Source: Beroe forskalii (taxonomy: Eukaryota; Ctenophora; Nuda; Beroida; Beroidae). From it: 64,000 bases of DNA. The notes under the pieces were generated by a model. It did no database searches, was not told the origin of the DNA, and saw nothing but the letters and a program-made list of their open reading frames with translations. The translations under genes and the position numbers were made by a program. Of this stretch, positions 58,801 through 64,000 are shown piece after piece (position 1 is the first letter of the stretch; the number at the start of each line of letters is the position of its first letter). The stretch is taken from assembly GCA_011033025.1 (NCBI GenBank), contig WFMF01000244.1:1-64000 (forward strand), written 5' to 3'.

Positions 58801-61800
58801 TTAGTGCCGTTTAAAAAATGAGCGCAGAATTTTCCATGAATTGATTTTGAGTTTTTAATTTAAAACTCCATTATTTAAACCGCCAAAATTAATCCCCTAT
58901 TTGAAATTTTTTATATCCACTAAAAGTGAGGGGGTCCGGGGTATAAATCGTATTATATCCACTCGCGTGCGCTTTTTGAAGACATTTTAGGTAGCGGGCG
59001 CGCGCGGCCCGGTAAAATATCTGCACGCTAAATTTGATATACCCACCGGATATAGCCCGGCCCGCGAGAGCAGTTCTACGCCGGTTGCAATATAGCCCGC
59101 CTCTTGGAAGAAAATATTATTTGGTGCTAAACTGGCTGAGATCATTGAAAGTGTACACAAAACAATTTGAGCAGCAAAATATCGATCATGAGGCAAAAAA
59201 ACTGGCAAATAGAAGGATTTTGTGGAGTTGATTATCGACAAAAACATCGAGGCGATGGAAAGTTAAGAGTCAAAACACTGAAACTGATATTCATCATTGT
59301 TCAGCAGCTTACTGAATCATGAAATTATGAGAAGTAGTTCAACTTCGAAATAGAATTGGATGAAATTGACAGCAAAACAACATAGGTATCGATAATTAAT
59401 AAATATTCAGCAAAATATGTGGCCATTTGCCAACAGTAGACAAAAAGTCGAGTCAAATAGCAGAGAAAACAGTGAACTGCAGTGATAGTAGTGATAGCAG
59501 TGAAAGCAGTGATAGCAGCAATTCTGTAAAATTCTGTAAAAGCAATCATTCCGAGAAAGAGAAGTAAAAGATACAAAATCAAAACGAGAGAATGAAATAC
59601 AATATCATGAAATAAAGTTAGGAATTTGCATTTGTGTTGATCATTAATTGCATTGCCATGTTGTCATGGTTACACATTCTTCGGAAATAGCAAGAGGTGA
59701 GTGAGAGCAATACGTCATTATCATTAGTAACAATGGTGCATTATTTTTCTCGCACACAGCGGATACGATGTAAAATAAATGCCGCCTAATTACCGCGACA
59801 CTCTGATACATAGTGCAACTTCTCATGAGAAAAATTTTGAGGGACACTTTATTCTATTGACTTACCATATTCAACCATGGTAATTACGTCATTCTTATTT
59901 GTCTACTATTATAACAGTGCTGCAGAGTTTCATCAAATGTAAATACGCTCATTTTAACCCATTTTGTTTCATCGTTTTGTATCTCTTTTCAAGTTCTGCT
60001 GTAACTGATGCGTTTCACAAAGTGACATGCTACCATTTTCCCCTTGTTTGTTTTTCCAATTATTGTTTGTTTTTCCAAGATTGCTAGTGTTTTAAGTTTA
60101 ATTAACAGCATCTAACCACATTTTTAGCCAATAATCCTTCGATTGCAAGACCTTTGAGATTGATCCATGCTTAGATTCGATTCGCCTTTAAAATTTTCGC
60201 CCTCGGGCCCTTCGGGCCCTCGGGCTCATAACTTCTACATAAGCTTTACCAACCCCTTCGATCAAATACTTACGGTGCCTAATCGTGTTTGTATTGCATT
60301 TGTGAAAAATTAAATTTTTGTAAATTAGAGAAAAAAACTCAATATTATTGTTGCAAAACCTTCCTGTGTGTTCAAATCTTCGAGGATTTACTTGAACATT
60401 CAACTTTTTCATCTTAGATATGCCATTCTCCCAAAAGCTCACGCGAGTGGATATATACCATATACTCCTCGCCTCATGGGCTGAATTTCGTATAGCACTC
60501 GGGCTCTTCGAGCCCTGCGTGCTATACGATATATATCCCACTCGGGCTAGCGCCCTCGAGGGATATATTTTCATATCGCACGCGCATGCGCGTGCGATAT
60601 GAAATTCAGCCCTAGAGGCTGCGGGTATATGTATATGTACCCCTCCCAGGCTTGTTTTAGCGACCTTGTAAGTTTGGTTATACGGTCTCCATTGAATTAC
60701 AGTGCAAAATAGTTTAAAATTAAATTTGATTTTATAAAGGAGCACTCAAAAATCTACTTAGGCGTAGAATCCCGACGAGGGTCGTCAGACCCGAGTGGGA
60801 AGAAATACTGTTGTTTGGTCAGAAAATAGTAAGTTCCAGCCGTTCCGGTCGGGGTATAATCCGGTTCCATGATCTCAGCTGTGACCGTATACCTTCGATA
60901 ATGAACTCGGCACGCCTCGTCCATTATCCAACTCACACAGTCTCGGCTGTCGCCTCGACCATGTAAGTTGCGGTATACGGTCACCACTTCGACATGTAAC
61001 CGCTTATTAACAAGGTAGGGAAATATGTCGAGCTTCTTGGATAATCCCCAAAATAGATCGTTTCGATAGGGTACATACCCTGATTCGCTCCCAGTCGCTT
61101 AACGACACCATCCATACAGAGATACCAGACAGAGGCAGCAGAGACATCAACATTTTAGGTGCCCTGGCAAAGGAAATCGTCAAAATAGTGCTGTCTGATG
61201 GCCTCAGGTATACAGAAAATGAAAAATAACTGATTAATAATCATATACTTGATTTTTCAATTAATTAATTAATTAGCTGCTAATTAATTAATTACCTGGC
61301 AAGAGTACGGACGCTGTTTCCGGCAACTAGGTAAGGTAAGTAAGATATGAACGTGGCGAAACCCATCAGAGCTGGAGCAGCCTTCAAGTTGCGTTGGAAC
61401 GATCTGAAGCAGGGCAGAGTATTGGATCGGTTAATGAATAATAAGGCTCAAATAATAAAGATAAATAAAATAATACACAAATAACATGCTTAGACATTGT
61501 CGAATAAATTATATCTGAGGGGGAAAATTGTAGACGTTCAAGCGTGACCTGTAAAAATTCCACAATATTACTTTGAAAACAATTATCTCAGAAATTTTAA
61601 AAAAACTGTAAACTATGCATCTTACCCGGCGAAGAATATGAATGCATTATGAGCGGAGTAGAAGAGTAGGAAGAATACGAATATCACAGTACCATCACTC
61701 GAGGGGGTGTATCCAAACGCCTGCAGATAGGGGTTGTTTTGAATGCTGTGATTCAAATTGTGATTCTACTAATGCGGGTACCCATATAAGCGAGTGTATC

Positions 61801-64000
61801 GTTTGCTAGCTTAAAATGGTCAATGGGTCATTCATAAACATGATAAAATTTACTCGTGAATTTCGTAGCTCTGCTCTGATGAACTCATTTAAAGTAGGTT
61901 TTACATGCGTTTCAGAGAAGTTAGCAAGAGCTCTTTCAAACGCATCTAAAACCAACTCTATCGTTATAGTACTGGAAATATGCTCATCAGAGTGGAACCA
62001 CGAAAATGACGTGTATATTTCATGAATGACCCCCATTATCTTGTTTATCAATCAAACAGATCTGCTGACATTGTCAAGCTATTGATATTTCTGTATAGTA
62101 TCTATTTTCAGCAGCTACCTTTAGACCGATGGTATTGATAGCAGCGCATATCAATATCAGTGACGAACGTTGTATGATCCAACTAAGCCACATTATCCGG
62201 TCTGATAGCCCCATCATTCTCTGTATTTCCCTCATCTTAGTGCACTTCTCCTGAGAGACACTGGAAAGTTATATATCGAAATCCAATAACTGTATTCGGT
62301 TGCTCTGAATTTAATTTGGAGAATTTTTTGCAACAAAACTTTTTAAATTAAGGTGGAGAATTATTTGCCACAAAAACTTTGTGATTTTTATCAATGAAAA
62401 TATGTGGATTTTTTCAGTGTTTCTTACCTCGATGACGTCAGCTACGAAAGAGCTGGTGATAAGGAAGGACCCGATCAGGATAGCAAACGGTAGGACGGAA
62501 GGGAAAATGATATCGACAAATGCGTCCTGCTTAGTTGCTGGCTGTGGTATGTCCTGAAAAGATTAGGGATTACTTTCTGTGGTAGTGTGGCATATCATCA
62601 ACGTACTTGCTATAATAAAAAAGTTTTCCTTAATTGAACAGCAAATGAAAAATTTTCTAGTCAATAATGAGAGCTTGGATAATGGCTCTAACAAACGGTT
62701 ATTCTCGGTTTTAGCACAAAATCTGCAACCAGAACTTTCGCTTTTTTCCTGAGCTGTTCAAACAGTCATTGAATAAGTAAGTAAAGAAAAACTTACTCTT
62801 AACGCAACAGCAGGGTTGTATTGAACTCCTTTTATCAGCAATATAGCAGAATCTATGGCACGTTGGAAAAGTTGAAATCCTGTCTCGAAATACGCCCTGC
62901 AGAAAAGGATAAACTGAAAAATTCTAAATTAGGAGATTTTCATAAAATTGTTCCGTTATACTCTTAAGAGTTGATGCTTTGATTGAAATATCCAGGCTGG
63001 AAAATTGGAGAGAAGCAAAATGTGCACTTACAACAGTAGTTATGCTTATGTTGTGCATTCAAGGGAGCAAAGGTAAACAATAAGATGCCTGCTAGGACAG
63101 TTGTTGCGTAAAACAGTTTCAGACAACTTTTGAGTAATTTGCATTTTTCCGGGTGCACTACACACACACAGGGTAGATGACAAATAAGATCAGTAGATAG
63201 AAATTGTGGCATACCATAACCAAACCACTTTGGTAACCCAAAATTATGGAATGGGAACAACGGTAGAGAAATATATTGAAATTTATTATTATTCAATCAT
63301 TATAGATGGTCGATTCGAATAGTTCATTCAGTCAATTACAATTATCCCATGGAAATTAACAAATTATGAAATTACACGATAAAGATTGGTATTTGATACA
63401 TTTATGAAAGATTTAAATCGAAATATACAAAATTTTATAAAATGAGCTAACTAGCATAACGAGTCAATTAGTCAATGAGAGCAGTTGAACTGGAATAGGA
63501 TTAATAAATTCTATGTTTCCAACTACAGTAATACATACTACTGTAGCTTCGAAATGTCGCATCTGGATTGGGATGGACTAGATAGAAATGAATTAAAACT
63601 ACACTCATGGTTGATGGTTGAAACAAACATGCATGATGAACTCTTGTTGCGTCATGTTTTAATTAATGCTTACCCTTGTGACAACCTATCGATCTCGGCT
63701 GTTCTTAAATACAACCTTTCTGTGTTCCAATTCCCTGGAAAAATACGTATCAGAATAAAATCTGTCGGTGTGCCATCGACCGGTAAGTTATCGCAAAGTG
63801 TAAAACAAGGAATAGTTGTCACTTCTAAGTGAGCTGTTTTCTTTCTTCAAGAATCATGGATTAGCAAAGCAAAATAATTGTATGCCCAAATAAGATACTT
63901 TCCGCACGCTTGAAAAAAGCATTACAATTTGAGACAAGCAATAAAATATAAACCCCACTTACCCCAATGCTTGGCCTCGCTTTTGGCGAATCTCATCGAA
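28377..64000 (-). CDS. Gene B: ABCA-family full ABC transporter, all but the first exons
   Basis: Paralogue of gene A, numbered as in A. Exons: 5 (partial, 63963-64000), 63674-63734, 62797-62896, 62428-62553, 62119-62250, 61626-61720, 61296-61403, 61079-61163, 58647-58762, 48100-48199, 43917-44027, 40878-40968, 40491-40586, 40138-40232, 39465-39586, 39168-39279, 38828-38952, 38441-38627, 38090-38208, 37698-37796, 37271-37452, 36822-36988, 35943-36091, 35438-35547, 34833-35227, 34453-34605, 34077-34243, 33354-33514, 33021-33119, 32584-32783, 31374-31554, 31015-31128, 30553-30699, 30080-30217, 29697-29767, 29081-29243, 28708-28829, 28377-28541. With A's first exons supplying the missing start, the total is 5,532 bases (1,843 residues plus stop), typical for ABCA. 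No disabling mutation was seen. It is predicted to be a functional lipid-type exporter at a membrane; substrate unknown. Confidence 0.93.
29641..29727. repeat. 43-bp tandem duplication of gene B exon 39 end with its donor site
   Basis: The segment AACAAGAACTGACCATAATA begins at 29641 and recurs with a 43-bp period up to the exon. Each copy contains the last coding bases of exon 39 and a GTCAGTT donor, so a second potential donor exists 43 bases into the intron. Confidence 0.75.
29697..31554 (-). CDS. Gene B exons 35-39: second nucleotide-binding domain (NBD2)
   Basis: Exon 35 (31374-31554) has Walker [16 protein letters not shown] (about residues 1522-1536). Exon 36 (31015-31128) has the Q-loop [11 protein letters not shown]. 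Exon 37 (30553-30699) has [16 protein letters not shown] and leads into the signature [14 protein letters not shown], completed in exon 38 (30080-30217). Exon 38 also has Walker [14 protein letters not shown] and ARRFLW. Exon 39 (29697-29767) has the H-loop [15 protein letters not shown]. The Tyr in place of Leu in the signature is normal for ABCA NBD2 (known for ABCA1). All catalytic residues are intact, so both NBDs should hydrolyse ATP. Exon 39's end and donor are tandemly duplicated in the intron (43-bp period). Confidence 0.94.
32211..32275. repeat. 20-bp tandem repeat
   Basis: GTGTGTCTTTTGTACACC repeats three times with an additional partial unit, in gene B intron 34, just beside the cloverleaf palindrome at 32293. 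Confidence 0.8.
32293..32479. repeat. Cloverleaf palindrome: imperfect outer stem enclosing three hairpins
   Basis: The outer stem pairs AGTACTTTAGAGGC (32293-32306) with GCCTCTAAAGTAC (about 32467-32479), continuing inward with mismatches to CGCAGA/TCTGCG. Inside are three hairpins: 32329-32373 (ATTTAGAG arms), 32375-32411 (ATTTAAATGTC arms) and 32415-32446 (ATATAGAGCCCTGC arms). Gene B intron 34. Confidence 0.83.
32584..34605 (-). CDS. Gene B exons 30-34: TM9-TM12 of the second membrane domain
   Basis: Exon 30 (34453-34605) has [20 protein letters not shown] then [14 protein letters not shown], the ABCA ER..KAKHLQ..SG...YW motif entering TM9. Exon 31 (34077-34243) carries TM10 ([18 protein letters not shown]) and a Phe-rich TM11. 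Exon 32 (33354-33514) begins [19 protein letters not shown] and contains IHPHYAF. Exon 33 (33021-33119) is a short loop with two Cys. Exon 34 (32584-32783) carries TM12 ([20 protein letters not shown]) and a charged cytoplasmic linker. The 5' end of exon 32 is the last unit of a 47-bp minisatellite, so its exact acceptor could be any of several copies; phase agrees with the most exon-proximal one (33515-33516). Confidence 0.87.
33481..33763. repeat. 47-bp minisatellite made of the exon 32 splice acceptor and coding start
   Basis: Six units with starts (GTGTAACGGG) at 33481, 33528, 33575, 33622, 33669 and 33717; period 47 (one 48). Read on the minus strand, each unit contains a CCAG acceptor followed by GTTCCTATGTTACATGATCG and the rest of the first codons of exon 32 ([12 protein letters not shown]). 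The unit nearest the gene is the one continuous with the exon. Confidence 0.88.
33785..34062. repeat. About 19-bp minisatellite, ACACATGTAACACTGTT type
   Basis: About 14 imperfect copies of GTTACACACATGTAACACT fill the rest of gene B intron 31 and end 15 bases from the exon 31 donor. With the 47-bp array, almost the whole 562-bp intron is tandem repeat. Confidence 0.85.
34833..37452 (-). CDS. Gene B exons 25-29: TM7, second extracellular loop and TM8
   Basis: Exon 25 (37271-37452) has TM7 ([19 protein letters not shown]). Exons 26-28 (36822-36988, 35943-36091, 35438-35547) and most of exon 29 (34833-35227) form ECL2, about 270 residues with several Cys (for example [10 protein letters not shown] and [19 protein letters not shown]) suited to disulfides, plus Asn-linked glycosylation-type sequons. 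Exon 29 ends with a hydrophobic stretch, [18 protein letters not shown], the TM8 position. The exon 26 donor is a weak GTTTTA, chosen because it restores phase 0 and reading past it adds an ORF not kept in frame. Introns 26-28 contain large palindromes. Confidence 0.87.
35590..35680. repeat. Palindrome with 40-bp arms
   Basis: Arms 35590-35629 and 35641-35680 pair with one or two mismatches around an 11-base centre (TAGCTGCGCTG). Gene B intron 27. Confidence 0.85.
35730..35849. mobile_element. Short MITE-like element with about 30-bp inverted ends
   Basis: The ends CTTCGCGTATTAGTAATCCG (35740 region) and its complement (35820-35845) bracket a GC-rich centre of about 50 bases. Gene B intron 27; no coding capacity. 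Confidence 0.65.
36161..36554. repeat. Multi-hairpin palindrome, about 390 bp
   Basis: The outer stem pairs TTTTGAGGGTACTTGTAGGC (36161-36180) with its near complement (36535-36554). Further inner stems pair TTGCACTCCTCACATTGGC with the CCTATGTGAGCAGTGCAA region, then GCAAATGGTCATGACG with CGTCATGACCATTTGC. The centre holds several small hairpins with ATTGCACTCGG arms and CTTCGCC-type tips. Gene B intron 26. Same architecture as the three-hairpin cloverleaves. Confidence 0.78.
37698..38627 (-). CDS. Gene B exons 22-24: regulatory linker after NBD1
   Basis: Same three exons as in gene [15 protein letters not shown] through NFVPLFK (38441-38627), [14 protein letters not shown] or close to it through the IAAI end (38090-38208), and the basic [19 protein letters not shown] segment leading to TM7 (37698-37796). 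Lengths (187, 119, 99) match gene A exactly. The surrounding introns also align with gene A over most of their length, showing that the duplication covered introns as well. Confidence 0.92.
38828..44027 (-). CDS. Gene B exons 15-21: first nucleotide-binding domain (NBD1)
   Basis: Complete NBD1 with [11 protein letters not shown] (43917-44027), Walker [11 protein letters not shown] split across 40878-40968 and 40491-40586, Q-loop VCPQHNILF (40138-40232), signature [10 protein letters not shown] (39465-39586 into the next exon), Walker [13 protein letters not shown] (39168-39279) and H-loop [14 protein letters not shown] (38828-38952). All motifs are canonical. Intron 15 contains the LINE at 41343-43850. 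Intron 19 starts with a short tandem copy of the exon 19 end and its donor (39409-39431 repeats 39458-39480). Confidence 0.94.
39409..39480. repeat. Short tandem duplication of gene B exon 19 end with its donor site
   Basis: CCTACCTTAGTTTACGTTTG is present at about 39411-39430 and again at about 39460-39479. The second is the real exon 19 end and donor; the first is an extra copy in the intron. Gene A has a single copy (near 1957). Confidence 0.75.
41491..42480 (+). CDS. LINE ORF1 protein (nucleic-acid-binding), 329 aa
   Basis: Intact ORF from ATG 41491 to TAG 42478-42480. The N-terminal third (residues 1-110) is acidic and Gln/Glu/Arg-rich, probably coiled coil. Residues about 145-250 contain [39 protein letters not shown] and [16 protein letters not shown], the order seen in ORF1 proteins of CR1/Jockey-like non-LTR retrotransposons, where an RRM-like fold binds the element RNA. 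The ending is charged. No zinc-knuckle CCHC was seen. The downstream RT/endonuclease ORF2 expected in a full element is missing, so mobilisation would need a partner's machinery. Assignment is by motif pattern only. Confidence 0.75.
   Translation: MSNTSKPEFNLSDLYRVEDDMDSVVKSVMKLGGCDSMSDLDRSLLKHANKGAIVHVVSELIRVVDRSSKLLKSAACTINALQCDQIASQKRMMQTQEERREENVIAGRENLKSYSDVVKKGLPTNSSSTQQKQKDSVYSATKEEERDRCVVVFGLPEEDGDEYVVNNVGNLLNEAVSPRSIDRKSYSCHRIGKQRSDIVRPVRVCFSDRVSANTVLCSKGNLKTSERFKKVFISPDRTPAEREERRKLVLALKNKINTEPHMFHYLKDGQVCSREHLPRHKAHGQLDDSQSDESLEYVPTSQDLSLLVELQQTFDNFERSIDLRLKKCS
42657..43122. repeat. Fold-back segment within the LINE 3' region
   Basis: Arms of about 75 bp (about 42657-42736 and 43048-43122) are inverted copies (TGATGATTGAAGTAAATTCT and its complement), separated by about 310 bases. 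It could be a nested element or part of the LINE's 3' UTR. Confidence 0.7.
43232..43352. repeat. Palindrome with ATATCGAAAATTATCACACG arms
   Basis: An outer pair around GATTAACAAAC and GTTTGTTAATT encloses a hairpin with TATATCGAAAATTATCACAC and its near complement. The following 43370-43450 segment is related, inverted, to 60729-60815, so both belong to one repeat family. Confidence 0.6.
45830..46260. other. Second block of probable low-quality base calls
   Basis: Homopolymer-rich sequence that vaguely follows gene A's 13010-13130 (the ACCATTTC.GTC.AG motif is recognisable) but with duplicated and missing bases throughout. It lies at the centre of the inverted satellite, as the block at 6165-7130 lies at the centre of another inverted repeat. 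Confidence 0.6.
47541..47659. repeat. Palindrome: outer stem enclosing two hairpins
   Basis: Outer stem 47541-47556 with 47644-47659. Hairpin 1 is 47561-47599 (tip CCTCGGCCTTCGGCCTCGG). Hairpin 2 is 47602-47640 (ATATTACACACTCGGG arm). The gene A counterpart (14831-14945) retains the outer stem but its hairpins are eroded. Confidence 0.78.
48100..64000 (-). CDS. Gene B exons 5 (partial) to 14: end of ECL1 and TM2-TM6
   Basis: These exons match gene A exons 5-14 in length, phase and nearly all sequence. They include the WNTERLYLR exon (63674-63734), the [13 protein letters not shown] exon (62797-62896), the [15 protein letters not shown] exon (62119-62250), the TM4 exon (61626-61720), the [18 protein letters not shown] exon (58647-58762) and the [11 protein letters not shown] exon (48100-48199). 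Exon 5 is cut by the right edge of the window. The intron between exons 13 and 14 has grown to about 10.4 kb through gene-B-specific insertions (about 3.1 kb in gene A). Exon 13 is flanked on both sides by direct copies of one TIR element. Confidence 0.92.
48408..49528. mobile_element. Mutator-like palindrome-rich element, 1.1 kb, in gene B intron 13
   Basis: It is flanked by the direct repeat ACCGTACCCCTC (48396-48407 and 49529-49540), present once in gene A (15678-15689). The ends are inverted and built of repeated CACTATATAGTG palindromes alternating with ACACCG. Further CACTATATAGTG or CACTAAATAGTG boxes occur inside. The 11-12 bp duplication suits Mutator-like transposons (9-11 bp usual), but the family call is tentative. 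An 89-codon ORF (48845-49114) has no recognised domain. Confidence 0.75.
50820..52310. repeat. Long degenerate repeat of CACACTCCTGTGTCTTCCTA type
   Basis: About 1.4 kb of imperfect units around 20-25 bp, for example CTTCCTAGCACACTCCTGTG, interrupted by a fold-back element at 51089-51402 and then by the T2 copy. No coding signal. Confidence 0.75.
51089..51402. mobile_element. 314-bp fold-back (MITE-like) element
   Basis: The ends CCATGAACGTTTTTTC and its near complement, followed by GTCACGTGACAACTATACAT and its complement, make long imperfect arms. The centre contains a second pairing of the ACGACCACTATGGTGGTC type. It sits within the degenerate repeat. Confidence 0.75.
52319..53913. mobile_element. 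T2/Kolobok-like TTAA element, copy 2 (gene B intron 13)
   Basis: Same family as 9259-10827, in the opposite orientation and again bracketed by TTAA (52315-52318 and 53914-53917). Length is 1,595 bp. The interior is collinear with copy 1. A conserved short frame ([10 protein letters not shown] through LKTKSESNG) is visible at 53035-53265 and at 9894-10088, but it contains length differences and is probably not a working gene. The copy sits between the two arms of an inverted satellite (49880-54530). Confidence 0.82.
54540..54905. repeat. Direct duplication of about 120 bp
   Basis: GGATTTTTTACTCAAAAAGG starts at 54545 and again at 54781. Each is followed by the same 110 bases ending in GAGAATTGAACACTGCATA. 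Confidence 0.75.
55696..57861. mobile_element. TIR element, copy 1, interrupted by a LINE fragment
   Basis: It starts TATATCCATTCGCGTGCGCT and ends with the inverted counterpart (CACGCGAGTGGATATA, ending 57861). It is absent from gene A at the matching point (17925). Compared with copy 2 (58954-60455) it carries an extra insertion of about 0.65 kb (about 56142-56800). Interior: GC-rich subterminal part, AGTGATAGCAGTGAAAGC short repeats (56880-56935) and AT-rich sequence. No transposase recognised. A cloverleaf palindrome overlaps its right end. Confidence 0.72.
56155..56800 (-). pseudogene. 5'-truncated CR1/Jockey-like LINE: end of reverse transcriptase ORF2
   Basis: On the minus strand the segment [20 protein letters not shown] (about 56765-56705) is the typical end-of-RT motif. 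After a disrupted stretch comes [20 protein letters not shown], then the C-terminal [40 protein letters not shown] and NSNSLLEWN (56592-56182), all characteristic of non-LTR retrotransposon ORF2 tails. A stop or frame change near 56690-56710 makes it a dead copy. It lies inside TIR element copy 1 and is absent from copy 2, which marks the insertion bounds. Confidence 0.78.
57857..58045. repeat. Cloverleaf palindrome, copy 1
   Basis: The outer stem pairs ATATATACC...GGGCTGAATTTC (57857-57895) with the complement at about 58005-58045. Three hairpins follow one another inside: 57895-57934 (CGTATAGCAC arms), 57935-57974 (ATATATCCC arms) and 57975-58010 (TTTCATATCGCACGCG arms). GC-rich tips are of the CTCGGGC...GCCCTCGAG type. 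Directly adjoins the TIR element end. Confidence 0.83.
58954..60455. mobile_element. TIR element, copy 2
   Basis: Same element and same orientation as 55696-57861, without the LINE insertion. Ends TATATCCACTCGCGTGCGCT and CACGCGAGTGGATATA. It is followed by the same cloverleaf palindrome. The two copies flank exon 13 of gene B (58647-58762) at about 0.6 kb and 0.2 kb. Confidence 0.72.
60451..60640. repeat. Cloverleaf palindrome, copy 2
   Basis: Essentially identical to 57857-58045, with hairpins at 60489-60528, about 60529-60568 and 60569-60604. It follows TIR element copy 2 in the same relation as copy 1. Confidence 0.83.
60729..61015. repeat. Further multi-hairpin palindrome
   Basis: GACCGTATACC (60883-60893) pairs with GGTATACGGTC (60972-60982) around a GATAATG hairpin (60897-60928) and a second imperfect one. 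The left part is related to 43370-43450. Gene A lacks it. Confidence 0.65.

Noticed and set aside
60188-60745. 185-codon minus-strand ORF
   Set aside because: It runs through the cloverleaf palindrome and TIR element end and is not maintained in copy 1.

Overview
The window is eukaryotic, almost certainly from an invertebrate animal. It carries two long, intron-rich genes for ABCA-type full ABC transporters (predicted lipid exporters). Both lie on the minus strand, head to tail, with introns and intergenic space packed with transposon copies, satellites and palindromes. Splice sites are canonical GT/AG, exons are about 60-400 bases, and no prokaryotic gene organisation is seen. I cannot name the species. 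The intron content (Penelope-like, CR1/Jockey-like, hAT-like and T2/Kolobok-like elements) would fit many invertebrates, sponges and cnidarians included.

Gene A (26872 down to 1, C-terminal half beyond the left edge) starts with a clear ATG at 26872. It can be followed through 24 exons: TM1, first extracellular loop, TM2-6, NBD1 and the regulatory linker, up to the splice before TM7. Gene B (64000 down to 28377, N-terminal exons beyond the right edge) is a close paralogue. It can be followed from within the first extracellular loop to a stop codon at 28377-28379, through NBD1, TM7, ECL2, TM8-12, NBD2 and the C-terminal tail. All 19 complete exons shared by the two genes have identical lengths and phases. 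Joining A's first exons to B's remainder gives an open frame of 1,843 codons plus stop, a normal ABCA size. About 1.5 kb of non-coding DNA (26873-28376) separates B's stop from A's start.

Because the genes are duplicates, each acts as the empty-site control for insertions in the other. Gene A alone has a 5.4-kb inverted-repeat element with a Penelope-like GIY-YIG fragment (3334-8775), a T2/Kolobok-type TTAA element (9259-10827), a hAT-like element with an 8-bp target duplication (19137-21231) and a 0.9-kb inverted-repeat element (23353-24286). Gene B alone has an ORF1-only LINE with poly(A) and target duplication (41343-43850), a Mutator-like palindrome-rich element (48408-49528), an inverted satellite with a second T2 copy (49880-54530) and two copies of a 1.5-2.2 kb TIR element on either side of exon 13 (55696-57861, 58954-60455). 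A large inverted satellite is shared by both (about 11090-15020 and 44090-47720).

The most unusual signals are (i) a recurring palindrome-of-palindromes in which an outer stem encloses several hairpins, often exactly three and nearly abutting, like a DNA cloverleaf (15868-16037, 32293-32479, 57857-58045, 60451-60640, 36161-36554), and (ii) a 47-bp minisatellite in gene B that is a tandem amplification of a splice acceptor plus the first coding bases of a transmembrane exon (33481-33763). Two blocks (about 6165-7130 and 45830-46260) look like poor-quality base calls, and each lies at the centre of a large inverted repeat.
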